Shown: positions 10,809-22,716 of the stretch, in pieces | Layout of the letters: every line of letters starts with the position of its first letter | Position numbering within the stretch: position 1 is the stretch's first letter | Assembly: GCA_964036275.1 (NCBI GenBank) | Contig: OZ038438.1 | Location: 1,487,978 to 1,551,977, forward strand | Direction of reading: 5' to 3' | DNA length: 64,000 nt | Origin: Litoditis marina | Taxonomy: Eukaryota; Nematoda; Chromadorea; Rhabditida; Rhabditidae | The notes under the pieces: model-generated | Told to the model about the DNA's origin: nothing | Database searches by the model: none | Seen by the model: only the letters and a program-made list of their open reading frames with translations | Position numbers and translations under genes: made by a program

Positions 10809-13800
10809 CCATCATTGATCCCATGCTCATCCTGGCTTCGGCGACAGATGGGGCATTCGGGGTGGCCGCAGTTATTGCACTGCTACGGCGAGTTGGAGGA
10901 GGGGGACGAGAGGCACTTTCTGAAACAATCATAACGAATAGAGATGTCCCTAATACACACTAATTCCCTTATAACGAATAGAGATCTCCCTAATAGACAA
11001 TAATTCCCTTAGCATATTCGACGACAGCTTGGAACCTAGAACGACAGGAAAAGCAGCCAGAACGACACCTACCCGAACGAATTCTGACTCCGTTCACCAC
11101 GGTGGAAGTACCCGGCTTGCTCACGGTTGCAGCAATAGGTCGCGCATAAGAATCACCGATACCAACACTGGTAGATGTACAGTAACTATCGAGATCACTT
11201 CCAAGTTGGTCTGAAACTGGTGAATTGATTGCTACTGAAAGCAAACCGCAGCCAGTCAACCGGCAACTCTAGGGTTCCCTGTTTCCGAAGCAGCCTATGT
11301 CTCCCTACACCGCTTAGTTTGTAGGTTGATTCCATTGTTTCTCGATCGAAATCCGACAGTTATGGCGTGTATGGAGATCAAACTACAACACAATTTGGTT
11401 CCATCCTATGAATCAACTTTGTCTCCGAACTTGGCTGAGAAACGCTACTACTACTCGAGCGGGAGTCCTTTTTATAAGTTGTGGAGTAACACATTGCCTA
11501 GTTAACCCTATCTTCTGTGAGGGCCGAACTAACAAGAAGTTCATAGGTGAGCCCCACCTCTCTACCACCAACCTATCTGATGCAGTGTATCCGCTATGAG
11601 GGCGGCCGAAGAAGCTTCTGAACTGCTACAGCTACTGCCAGCCAACGCATAATTGGGAGTTGCGAAACAGGAATGCGTCTGTAACAAGCAAAACAGTACA
11701 TGCTATATTTAACATTATCGTATGTTCACAAGATTCTTAGATACTGATACAAGTAAACTTTTGATCGAGCGCACAGTGAAATCGGATAATTTTGCAATAG
11801 AGAATCTAGGAGTTGGCACAATAAAATTCATATTCTTCTTTGCTATCTTTCTTTCCATTTTTTTTGAATTCTTCATTTTATCAGTCGCATACCCTAAATG
11901 CCTCAGAGTTGTGACTTTTTCAAACAGGGGGGTTTTGTCCTCCCCCTCAGCCATTATAAAGGGGTTTTGCCCTTAATTTAGAAAATCCCTAAATCAGACA
12001 ATTTTTGAGGGGGGGGGGGGGGGGGGTTTGCCCAAATCTTCGGACCAAAAACAGGGGGGTTTTTCTCGAAACGCTGAGCATTTAGGGTATGATCAGTCGT
12101 AGAAACAGTATTTAAAATTCGTCCAGCTCGTTTATACAAGCACATCATGTTATGTAACATTCCATTTCTCAACTCCATATTCTATTTTCAAAAAGCAATT
12201 CTCCATTCAACGTCCTTGTGTACAACAACATCAAGAAGAGAAGATAGAAACTACCTGATAAGTCGATCTTAGTTCCCCAGTGAAGCTCTGTGGACGCTCC
12301 ATGCGACGATCGGGACCCTCACACTTACGAAACGACACCGGTAGTGAGGGGGGCACGGGAGTGGGTGTTGAGCGTGGAGAAAACTGCAACTAGACTTATG
12401 AAAATTCACCAGGTAAAATGAGGAAGCGGTTACATAACTTCGGCATCAAAAACGACTCGCCTTTCAGCTTTGAGAGCCAGCTGAGATGCCTGCATCATTA
12501 TGGTTACTTCTTTCATTTATTGAAAATGAGAAAAAACCGTTACGTAAACTACTGGTGCACAATAGAACGAGCACGTCTCAAGTTCTGCGTTCTACTATAC
12601 TTTGAATATAAACAATTTATACAGCAAAAATACTTGAAACCAAATTGAAAATAGTTCTTTCTAAGTTGACATTTCGAAACAACAGATTTTTGAGTTCAAA
12701 GCTGTTTTGTAGGGCAGAGCTCTCTCAAACACGCTGATAACTTCAACTGCAAATATCATCTGATTCTGATAACAATAACAACAACGCTAAATACATTCGA
12801 AGCATTGTACTATGGGTAGACGCCCAATACTTCCGTGTGATATGTTTAGCAAACAAGATTTTGAGAACGGATGGTAAAAGAACTACAAACCAAGTACATG
12901 AAATCTCACCTTCGTCAAACTTTTCTCACTCATTTTCCTTTGCAGTGGGGGCTTTGTCGCTGGCATGAACGATGTATTCGATATCATCGGGTGTTGATAT
13001 CTGGACCCAGCCGAAATAGTATGCGGACGTGTGTCTTGAGGAGTCATATCATTATCATCTGAAAGACAGTAGGGGTAAAAGCAATACATACTGTGATACT
13101 CTAACCATACATCAGTAAAGTTGTCCGAATAGTTAGAAAAATTCGAAAAACGGACTACTTTTTCACCGAAAATAAGAAAATCGGTTTACTTTTGATGGAA
13201 AAATCATAATTTTTAACGTGTTCACATCTAAAACGGACTACTTTTTGTCGCTCAGTCAGACCTTACTGGCCTTTGACTCTAACCTAACCCTTCATGCTTT
13301 CCATGAATTGCGAAACCAAGCAGCGAAAAGGCAGTGTATGTGAGACCTGGTGTTGCCGCTCTCAGTGAGGTGGTGTCGTCCGCTCGCCGAAACGACTGAT
13401 TTGCAGAAGACAGGCATTGCTTCCAGGCATTGTCAGCGCCTTGACAGAGATCCGTGACAATTGTCGAGACAAGAGCATTGGAATCGACACACTGCAACAA
13501 ACACGGCGTCACTGGTAAAACTGTTCGAAATAATGACTCAATATAGAACGACGGAATTTGTAGAACGAAATATTTCATCGTGAGAAAAGACAGGACAGTT
13601 TTGCTTCCATTTCCATGATAAAGAAACATAGACAAGTCTGAAGAAGACAGTTACACCTCTCTCACTCTCTTCCCGCTGGGGGCTGGTAATAATGTAACTT
13701 TGGCTCAGCCTACCAAAGATATGACAACAAAGTTTACCTGGTTCGACACCGAAGAACAACTATCGCAGCTCAGAAAAATTTTAAAAAAATATCAAGTAGA

Positions 13801-15324
13801 AGTAAACATAAACAATAGTACCTTTACAGTATCCTCCAGGGTTTCGATGACTTGCCTTATATGCGGCCCTTCATCAAGAACACCTAATTCGGCGTGCTGA
13901 AACCTCAAAATATAAACCAAATATCCAGACCAGACTGTGCATACAAATAAATGGAAACAAACTTACAAAAACAGGAGTTATTGTGCTGATAAAGAAGGAA
14001 AATTGCGTTCTCTGTTCGAGTAGAATTTGCGAACAAAGGCGGCGCTGCTCCGATAACACCGCCATATCAGGGCGACCCTTTCTACCACGAACCTGAAAAA
14101 GAGAGCTACAACTGTAGGAAAACGAAAACGAAAAGCTACTAGCGCGCATGATTAAAATCATTACTAGTGACAGAAGAGTCGGTCGAGCCATTAATGGCAA
14201 TGAAATAACCTAGTGCAACATAAAAATATCCAGTTATTTACAGTATTTTCATATAACATTAACATGATAACTTGATATCCTTAAACTCTAACTTTTCAAG
14301 AAAATTGACAACATTTAAAGAGTGACAGAAGACCAATAGCAATAAACCACTACCTTTTTGACATGCTTGGCAATGTGCTTGTCCAAGTCAGACGTACGTT
14401 GTCGCCAATAACTTGTTCGTTGCTGGATTCCAACAGCCAACTCATCTGACAATGCATCAGCTACTGCTCGCAATCGTGTTTCTAAAGCACGTTCCCGCAT
14501 GCACACACGTGTAACGCATGCGCCAACATCCCGCGAGGCACCTGGAAAGGCAATCAAAGTAGTACCAACCGAAAGGTATAAACACCTATCTCCACAAATG
14601 GTTTAGGAGGCAGTCAACAGAACAAAACTAAACATTGCTACCTTTCAGGTTGTTAGCATAGTCCGACACACTTTGAACAGAGTCCACAAATGCAGACAAA
14701 CAGTTGACAGTGGCCCTCAGTTGTTGCGATAGTTTGACTGCTCGATGACTGACCGTTTCCCAGGCTGGGTACGAATGCTGAACGACAAAAAAGGTGTTTA
14801 CTATTTAATTTGTTTCCTATGTTTTCTTGTTTTTGATTAATATGCCCGGAGCACTGAAAATGAACCATTTCCTATTCACACATCTTGGTTATTCCTATTT
14901 TCAGCGGGAGCTGTACAGCTGTAGCGATGACCGACTGTTTGGAAACGTGCACGAGCCGGCTATTCATCACTCGGCCGCAATTCCCGCCAGCCAGCCGCAT
15001 TTGAAAGTTGTTGCCAACAATACACTGCGTAGTAAAGAAATATACCGTGTGGAAAATAGCTTACGCTAAGAGTACTTATTAACAGTAATACAAGTTACCC
15101 AAAAAAAAGTTAAACGGATGAATCGGTATCGGTTTCTCACACAGAGCTGAAAATACTCAAACTGATTGATGAAATTGGAATTTTTGTATTCAGATAACAT
15201 TCAGTAATTCACGATGTTCAGCGCACTGTTATCAGTCTTGCAACTTTATACAACGTACCTTAATGTCTTGAACAACACTCTGATATAAGGCTGTCAATGC
15301 ATTGAACTCCATGTCAGGATCCAT
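10809..15324 (-). CDS. MTSS1: I-BAR domain protein, MTSS (missing-in-metastasis) family
   Basis: Exons 15259-15324, 14642-14777, 14354-14541, 13967-14092, 13822-13896, 13347-13491, 12910-13058 and 12255-12383 join in phase (338 codons); further exons lie at about 11573-11617, 11073-11234 and 10809-10919. The start ATG at 15324 gives MDPDMEFNALTALYQSVVQD, as in MTSS proteins. Family hallmarks follow: SYPAWE (about residue 24), ASRDVGACVTRVCMRERALE (69-88), KHVKKVRGRKGRPD and LLEQRTQFSFFISTITPVF. These build the I-BAR dimer that binds PI(4,5)P2 membranes and actin and promotes protrusions. The tail is proline/serine-rich (TPTPVPPSLPVSF, SRPPPPTRRSSAITAATP), as in the family. The usual C-terminal WH2 motif and the stop were not found, and the 12255 to 11617 junction is out of phase unless an alternative donor at about 12326 is used. 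The family call is secure; the 3' end is not. Confidence 0.9.
11888..12091. mobile_element. hAT-like MITE with 8-bp target duplication
   Basis: A 204-base element with inverted termini CATACCCTAAATGC. Exact direct repeats ATCAGTCG flank it at 11880-11887 and 12092-12099. The interior contains an 18-base G run and further G-rich blocks. It sits in an intron or intergenic part of the MTSS-like gene and has no coding capacity. Confidence 0.9.
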
Positions 15325-17288
15325 TGTGTCTGAACTTTTTAGAATCAATAACGTAAAAAAAATCATAAATACGGATATCCCCGAATAGCTTAGACTTTAA
15401 TACTCGTTATATTATGAAAAGAAAACGGATACGGTAGTATCTCAATAAACAGCTTGAAGTCATAATCCCAGTCTCCGAGATTCAGATAACATATCAGCAA
15501 TGCATTTATTAGCCATTTTCAACATGTGAATATTTTAATAACGAGAAACCATATAATTTGAGCATGATTTTTTATATCAAATTCAAAAGCGCATTGCATT
15601 CATACCTCACAAGTAATTTGTGGTCAACTTTATCACAAAACAAGATGATGCATAGAATCAGGGAGTTCGTTGCTAGTTCGGAACCTGCTACCTAAAACGT
15701 AGAAAATGTGTTAATGTTATATTTAGGCCATCGAAACGCTTCAAGAAGAGAACAGTCAACTCAAGGAAAGAAGGAAATATGCACGTTTAGATGGTTTTCA
15801 CCATTTTCAGCAAACAGTGAATAATATTTTCTACCTTGAATAAAACTTTGTAGAGGGCAGGAAAAAGTAAAGAACAAGTTGCACAATATCTTTTCTAAAT
15901 CCATTGGCCGTTGGAAAAAGTTTCTCTCGTAAAATCGAGCGTTTTTCCAATAAAAGAACACTAATTCCCCGACATATGGCACGACGAATTCAGCAGACAT
16001 CGAAAGATGGCTGGATACTAAAACATAATTAGAAAAAAGGGAAATGGGAAATTGGCAAAACTTAGAACAATATTTGTCAAATTACGATGAATTTGCATGC
16101 CCTTTGAATGATAGACTCTCCTTCACTTTCAACTTCACAAAAACTCACTGATTTTCGTGAAAAACCCCAAACATCCACAGCGAATTTAGTATTTTAGTGC
16201 AAGGTAGATTCCCCTAACCACTGATTTCATAAATTACATTACATCTCAAGATATCTCGGATCAAATTTTGAATAGCAAAAATGTGTCGTTTCCCGTTTTC
16301 TTACGTTAGGTCTATGTTAGATTCACTTCGTATTAAATATATAAATTAATCACGAAAAATATAATTCACAGCAACACAAAGCGTTGTGGAATTGAGCATT
16401 AAGCACACGCCGACCGACTCCGCCCCTTAAAAGATGGGATATGGGAAATAACGGCACTCACTCGTTATTCCAACTTCACATGAAGGAAACATAAGCAAAC
16501 GTATATAATTAAGCGTTCGATAAGAAAAAGGTTTGAAAAACTGTGACAGTGATGACGGCATTATACAGAGATACTTGATTTAAGTCTGACAAATAATAAA
16601 TAAGAATAGCTAACAGCTAGTTTATGAGTTAAACTCAACCACGTAAAAATTCAAAAATCTAAATGGAAAACCAAACAAACTGGGATGCCAACGGTGGCTA
16701 TATTTCAAACTAGTCTGGAAAAACTGACAGGAAGCAGTACTTCCTCATAGAGCATCGACTAATACTATATCACTAGCACTAATAAACGCGCCTCGCTAGT
16801 CCAGCTATGTATTTGCTACATTGTGTATTGCAAACTAGGTAGCCAAATTAAGCAGTCGAAAAGCAGACTCGAATGATGAAAAAACATATTTGACTAGCGG
16901 CTATTGGTGACTGTGAATATGTGAATGTGATGTTTTGTATGAAAAAAAAGGGGGGGGGGGGACTTATGGCCACACTAAGGTTTTTGATGGCGAACAAAAG
17001 GTTGCACTATTTGCTTTGGTCGTCAATTCTGAGCATCCCGACGCGAGAAACATAAAGAACATGAGAAATGAACCAGCATTTTTCTCTCTTCAAAATTCAA
17101 CAAATCAAATTGCATGAGATGTATCTACAAATCAATACTGGAAAACTATCTCGTTTTGAATATAATTCCAGTGGAACGAAAGATAGCACATACATAAATT
17201 AATCTTATACTAAGATGGTATTCCATAGTAAACGCAACCGGATAAGTGGAAACGACAAATAGAAACTTCGGAGCTACTATATTAGAAA
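15325..17288. other. upstream region of the MTSS-like gene, no exon recognised
   Basis: AT-rich sequence that should include the promoter and any 5' untranslated exons of the minus-strand MTSS-like gene. A G run lies at about 16950. No convincing promoter element, RNA gene or coding exon was seen. Confidence 0.4.
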
Positions 17289-17409
17289 AGCTACTAATAT
17301 ATAATCTGAAAAAGGAATAAAGTACATATTTTCGGAGCTACTATATTATGAAAGCTACTATATACAATTTTCGGAGCGATTATCCCTTTTATATTTGCCT
17401 TGCTTGGTT

Positions 17410-17429
17410 TGTGTGTGTGTGTGTGTGTG
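17410..17429. repeat. (GT)n microsatellite
   Basis: About ten GT dinucleotides inside the left part of the Helitron-like copy 0, where the sister copies have GTCTGTCTGT. Confidence 0.8.
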
Positions 17430-17799
17430 GGTCTGATGGAATCGGGTGTGTGAAGCTGTCCTTTTGGTCGAAAATTGGGCAAAAGATGCACTTTTTAGTT
17501 GGTTTTGGGAAAAGCGCGTGGGCGAGCGCGTGCTTTTGCTGCTTTCATTTTCATTCTCAATGGATACGCCTGCGGTAGTGTTCTGGATTTTTGGCTATAG
17601 AATTGTTGAATAGTTGTTATTATTGATCTATAGACCTGCGGAGGCTACAAAAAGGTAAGAATTGATTTATATTTATGTTATATCCTCTTATTTCTGTGAA
17701 CTTTTCTGTGTACCTGTGTAAAAATGCGTTCACTAATGCTGTCATTTTCTGTAAAGATTTGTAAAGAAAATTTTCCGCGCCTCATTTCACTGTCTTTGT

Positions 17800-18960
17800 A
17801 ATTTCCACTGCTCCACTTTTCACTGTCTATGTAGGCCCCACTTATTTTCACTGTCTATGTAAGCCCCACTATCCCCATTTTCTCTGTCTATGTAAGCCGC
17901 GTTGTTCACCTTTTAACTGTCTATGTAAGCCCCACTGTCTATGTGAGCCCACTTTTCTCATTTTCGCTGTCTATGTAAGCCCCACTATCCTTATGTTCAC
18001 TGTCTATGTAAGCAGCGTTGTTCAACTTTTAACTGTCTATGTAAGCCCCACTGTCTATGTAAGCCCCCCTTTCTTCATTTTCACTGTCTATGTAAGCCCC
18101 ACTATCCTTATGTTCACTGTCCATGTAAGCCCCACTGTCTATGTAAGCGCCACTGTCTATGTAAGCCCCACTGTCTATGTAAGCCCCACTGTCTATGTAA
18201 GCCCCACTGTCTATGTGAGCCCCACTGTCTATGTAAGCCCCACTGTCTATGTAAGCCCCACTGTCTATGTAAGCCCCACTGTCTATGTAAGCCCCACTAT
18301 CTATGTAAACCCCACTTTCTATGTAAGCCCCACTGTCTATGTGAGACCCACTTTCCCCATTTTCACTGTCTATGTAAGCCCCACTGTCTATGTGAGACCC
18401 ACTTCCCCCATTTTCACTATTTATGTAAGCCCCACTGTCTATGTAAGCTCCACTGTCTATGTAAGCCCCACTGTCTATGTAAGCCCCACTGTCTATGTAA
18501 GCCCGCTGTCTATGTAAGCCCCACTGTCTATGTAACCCCGCTGTCTATGTAAGCCCCACTTTCCCCATTTTCACTGTCTATATAAGCCCCACTGTCTATG
18601 TAAGCTCCACTGTCTATGTAAGCCCCACTGTCTATGTAAGCCCGCTGTCTATGTAAGCCCCACTGTCCATATAAGCCCCACTGTCTATGTGAGCCCCACT
18701 TTCTCCATTTTCACTGTCTATGTAAGCCCCACTGTCTATGTGAGCCCCACTTTCCCCATTTTCACTGTCTATGTAAGCTCCACTGTCTGTGTAAGCTCCA
18801 CTGTCTATGTAAGCTCCACTCTCTATGTAAGCCCGCTGTCTATGTAAGCCCCACTGTCTATGTAAGCCCCACTGTCTGTGTGAGCCCCACTTTCCCCATT
18901 TTCACTGTCTATGTAAGCCCCACTGTGCCTATTTTCGCTGTCTATGTGAGCTTAACGGTT
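17800..18960. repeat. 18-bp minisatellite inside copy 0
   Basis: Dozens of copies of CCCCACTGTCTATGTAAG, with longer units interspersed (CTTTCCCCATTTTCACTGTC). Eighteen is a multiple of three, so the array is open for long stretches (17993-18517) and would encode TVYVSP repeats. Nothing suggests that it is translated. Every unit holds TATGTAAG, which resembles a splice donor. Confidence 0.95.
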
Positions 18961-19118
18961 CGGCTGTTCAAGGAATTTATCACGCGTTTTTTTAAAGATA
19001 ACTTTCGCGCTCGAGGATTTTCCGAAGACGAGAAAATGAAAGAAACATCTCTACGCACCCACCGACCTGAACTCATCAAGGGAGGGGGAGCCGGCTTTAG
19101 CCGGCGGCACCTTCCTTG

Positions 19119-20622
19119 TCTACTAATATAAATGGGTAGTTTGGTCTGTCTGTTTGAAGGAAAAAGTGTGTGATTTCAAATGATGCATTTGCCCTTTTGG
19201 TCGAGAAATGAGCGAAAAGTTGCACTTTGTAGTTGGTTTTGGGGAGAAGCGCGTGAGCGATACGTGTTTTTGCTGATTTTCATTTTTGCCCACTTTGAAT
19301 AAGCTGCGGCTGGGTTGCAGTTTTGTGAGCCTTCTCAATAAAGGACGAGTTTCACGTCAGAATAGACTGGAGAGACGGGTCTAACAAAGAGTGCACGTGC
19401 GTGGAAAAATCAAGCATATAAGCGCGGCGCTGAGCGGAGAGAGCCATTCGAACGGTGTGTTCGCTCGAAGGATGGCTGCTCTGGACGGGACTGGGCGGAT
19501 GGACGAAGACGGATCTACTCTCGGAGTATCTGCTGAGCCGGTCGCCCGTGGAGAGGAAAACCGCTGTTCAAGACCGGAGAACCAAGAAAAACCTCAACAC
19601 CCAGAAACAAGTAGACAAAAAAGAGATTTTTTCCATGTTGTTACTGCTCTATGATTGAGCTTACGGTTACGGAATATGGCTGGAAGAGGTGGAGAAAATC
19701 ATTTCGAAATAATAGTTCAGACCGTTGCATTGAAAACTTTTCGGGAAATGTTTAGGTTGTCGTGCTCATGTCATGTTGAAAAAATCGTCTCACTCTCTGA
19801 TATAAAGGGGCTCTCGCGCTCCATGTTAAAGATAGCTCGCGCGCTGTATGTTCAGGTGAACTATGGCGCAAGAAGAGCTCTATGTTGAGAAACTAACTCA
19901 CGCTCTGTTAGGTATAATTGTCGCGCTCTATGTGAAAGAAAGGTCTCGCGCTCTATGTTAGGGAGAGATTTCGCGCTCTATTTTAGGGCGAAGAAATGTG
20001 GCGCTATACGTTAGGGAGGATGTCGCGCTCTATTTCAGGGTGAAGAGATGTCGCGCTCTATGTTAGGGAGAGATTTCGCGCTCTATTTTAGGGCGAAGAA
20101 ATGTGGCGCTATACGTTAGGGAGGATGTCGCGCTCTATTTCAGGGTGAAGAGATGTTGCGCTCTATGTTAGGGAGGAAGTCGTGTTCGATGTAAGTATAT
20201 TAGGGAGAAATGTTACGCTCTATGTGAAAGAAAGGTCTCGCGCTCTATGTTAGGGAGAGATTTCGCGCTCTATGTTAGGAATAGATGTCGCGCTCTTTGT
20301 TAGGGAGATATGTCGCGCTCTATGTTAGGGAGATATGTCGCGCTCTATGTTAGGGAGAAGAGAGGTCGCGCTCTATGTTGGGGAGGAAGTCGTGTTCTAT
20401 GTAAGTATGTCAGGGAGAAATGTTGCGCTCCATGTTAGGTAGAGTGTGGCTCTAAATGTTGTAAAAACTCTTGCGCCCCACGTTGAGAAAAACGTGATTT
20501 AAATGGTTGATAAATCGTCGGAAAAAAGGGTGAAAATTGGACAAATACTCCGAGAAGCTCTCGCCAGCCTGGAGTTGAAACAAGGGAGGAGGAGGCGGCT
20601 TTAGCCGCCGGCGCCTACCTTG
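19119..20622 (+). mobile_element. Helitron-like element, array copy 1
   Basis: Starts TCTACTAATATAAATGGG, close to the TC start typical of Helitron left ends. It ends with the hairpin GGCGGC-TTTA-GCCGCC (20594-20609) plus the 13-base tail GGCGCCTACCTTG. It carries a central minisatellite (about 19890-20455) and an 88-codon open frame (19391-19654, MHVRGKIKHIS...) that is almost unchanged in copy 2. That frame matches nothing I recognise. The tail ends CTTG rather than the canonical CTRR, so a Helentron-type relative is possible. Confidence 0.75.
19890..20455. repeat. minisatellite of copy 1
   Basis: Variable units of about 24-32 bases around TCGCGCTCTATGTTAGGGAG. Some units form higher-order repeats, for example the block at 19960-20035 repeated directly afterwards. 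Confidence 0.9.
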
Positions 20623-22064
20623 TCTACTAATATAAATGGGTAGTTTGGTCTGTCTGTCTGTTTGAAGGAAAAAGTGTGTGATTTCAAATGATGCATTTGC
20701 CCTTTTGGTCGAGAAATGAGCGAAAAGTTGCACTCTGTAGTTGGTTTTGGGGAGAAGCGCGTGAGCGATACGTGCTTTTGCTGATTTTCATTTTTGCCCA
20801 CTTTGAATAAGCTGCGGCTGGGTTGCAGTTTTGGCTGTGAGCCTTCTCAATAAAGGACGAGTTTCACGTCAGAATAGACTGGAGAGACGGGTCTAACAAA
20901 GAGTGCACGTGCGTGGAAAAATCAAGCATATAATCGCGGCGCTGAGCGGAGAGAGCCATTCGAACGGTGTGTTCGCTCGAAGGATGGCTGCTCTGGACGG
21001 GACTGGGCGGATGGACGAAGACGGATCTACTCTCGGAGTATCTGCTGAGCCGGTCGCCCGTGGAGAGGAAAACCGCTGTTCAAGACCGGAGAACCAAGAA
21101 GAACCTCAACACCCAGAAACAAGTAGACAAAAAGAGATTTTTTCCATGTTGTTACTGCTCTATGATTGAGCTTACGGTTACGGAATATGGCTGGAAGAGG
21201 TGGTGAAAGGTGGAGAAAATCATTTCGAAATAATATTTCAGACCGTTGCATTTAAACCTTTTCGGGAAATGTTTAGGTTGTCGTGCTCATGTCATGTTGA
21301 AAAAAAATCGTCTCACTCTCTGATATAAAGGGGCTCTCGCGCTCCATGTTAAAGATAGCTCGCGCGCTGTATGTTCAGGTGAACTATGGTGCAAGAAGAG
21401 CTCTATGTTGAGCAACTAACTCACGCTCTGTTAGGTATAATTGTCGCGCTCTATGTGAAAGAAAGGTCTCGCGCTCTATGTTAGGAAGAGATGTCGCGCT
21501 CTATTTTAGGGCGAAGAAATAACGCGCTATACGTTAGGGAGGATGTCGCGCTCTATTTCAGGGTGAAGAGATGTCGCGCTCTATGTTGGGGAGGAAGTCG
21601 TGTTCTATGTAAGTATATTAGGGAGAAATGTTACGCTCTATGTGAAAGAAAGGTCTCGCGCTCTATGTTAGGGAGAGATTTCGCGCTCTATGTTGAGGAG
21701 AGCTGTTGCGCTTTATGTTAGGGAGAGCAGTCGCGCTCTATGTTAGGGAAAGATGTCGCGCTCTTTGTTAGGGAGATATGTCGCGCTCTATGTTAGGGAG
21801 AAGAGAGGTCGCGCTCTATGTTGGGGAGGAAGTCGTGTTCTATGTAAGTATGTCAGGGAGAAATGTTGCGCTCCATGTTAGGTAGAGTGTGGCTCTAAAT
21901 GTTGTAGAAACATTGCGCCCCACGTTGAGAAAAACGTGATTTAAATTGTTGATAAATCGTCGGAAAATAGGGTGAAAATTGGACAAATACTCCGAGAAGC
22001 TCTCGCCAGCCTGGAGTTAAAACAAGGGAGGAGGAGGCGGCTTTAGCCGCCGGCGCCTACCTTG
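20623..22064 (+). mobile_element. Helitron-like element, array copy 2
   Basis: Nearly identical to copy 1 outside the minisatellite, including the open frame at 20903-21169. It ends with the hairpin at 22036-22051 and the same 13-base tail, then enters unique sequence (TATGATATATTTC) at 22065. That gives an independent right boundary at the place predicted from the copy 0/1 and copy 1/2 junctions. Confidence 0.75.
21395..21895. repeat. minisatellite of copy 2
   Basis: Same unit type as in copy 1 (TCGCGCTCTATGTTAGGGAG), but with a different number and order of units. The array length has changed since the elements duplicated. Confidence 0.9.
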
Positions 22065-22675
22065 TATGATATATTTCAATATCAATGAAAATAAAGGTTG
22101 GAGAGCGATAAACTTGAAAAAGCATCAAAATTCCAGAGTGCAGAATGAGAGAAATTTTTTTCAAATGTTAATTCGGCGGACCTGGCTAACAGCCAATGTT
22201 TAAAGTGATGTGCGTATAGGCGTCGAAACACGCCTCACGCCTGATCACGAGATGGCTTTATTTTCATCGAGGCCTATAATTTGTGGTGGTCCTAGAATTG
22301 TGCTCAGCTTTACTTCACTTCACATCACATTTACTCATCTATCACCTCTTGTCTCTTATAGTAGTTTTAAACGTTATAACTACTAGTATCAACAGTTTAT
22401 CAGACTTATAAGATTTTTTGCTAGAGAATCTTTTGCAATAGTATCTATCTATGCAATCTATCCAACCTTAACCATTTCGTATAATTCATTTTAATACTAA
22501 AACTTTTCTGACAATTGCTCTCATACTAAACTTTTCCTGACTTTTTTCTATACTAAGCTTTTCCTAATAATTGAAAAAAAAGGCTTATCGTTCATGAAAA
22601 GTTTAACTTAATTTCTCAATATTTTTTTCTGTTTTGTGCCTATACTTTTTACCCTTCCTAATAGTATTTTTTCAG
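22065..22675. other. RPL41 upstream region
   Basis: Unique AT-rich sequence between the Helitron-like array and RPL41. It ends in a strong 3' splice site (TATTTTTTCAG at 22665-22675) directly upstream of the RPL41 start exon, used either for a 5' untranslated intron or for spliced-leader addition. The transcription start could not be located. Confidence 0.45.
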
Positions 22676-22716
22676 GTACTTCGTTGGTCTTCTAACCTCG
22701 GGGTACATCAGACAAA

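Larger units (their letters stand above)
17289..19118 (+). mobile_element. Helitron-like element, array copy 0
   Basis: First of three head-to-tail elements. The left part (CTACTAATATA at 17290; CCTTTTGGTCG, GTTGGTTTTGGGA and AAGCGCGTG between 17460 and 17525) matches the left part of copies 1 and 2. The right end is a hairpin, GCCGGC-TTTA-GCCGGC at 19090-19105, then 13 bases to the boundary at 19118, exactly as in the other copies. The centre is a different minisatellite from theirs. The left boundary is approximate because short repeats (CTACTATAT) blur it. No Rep/helicase is present, so it would be non-autonomous. Confidence 0.65.

Noticed and set aside
17800..18960. CRISPR-like regular repeats
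   Set aside because: Units are contiguous with no unique spacers, and the genome is animal; this is a minisatellite.
19890..21895. TTAGGG motifs repeated through the minisatellites
   Set aside because: The motif is one part of a 24-32-base unit with GCGCTCTATG between copies, in the middle of gene-bearing sequence. This is not a telomeric array.
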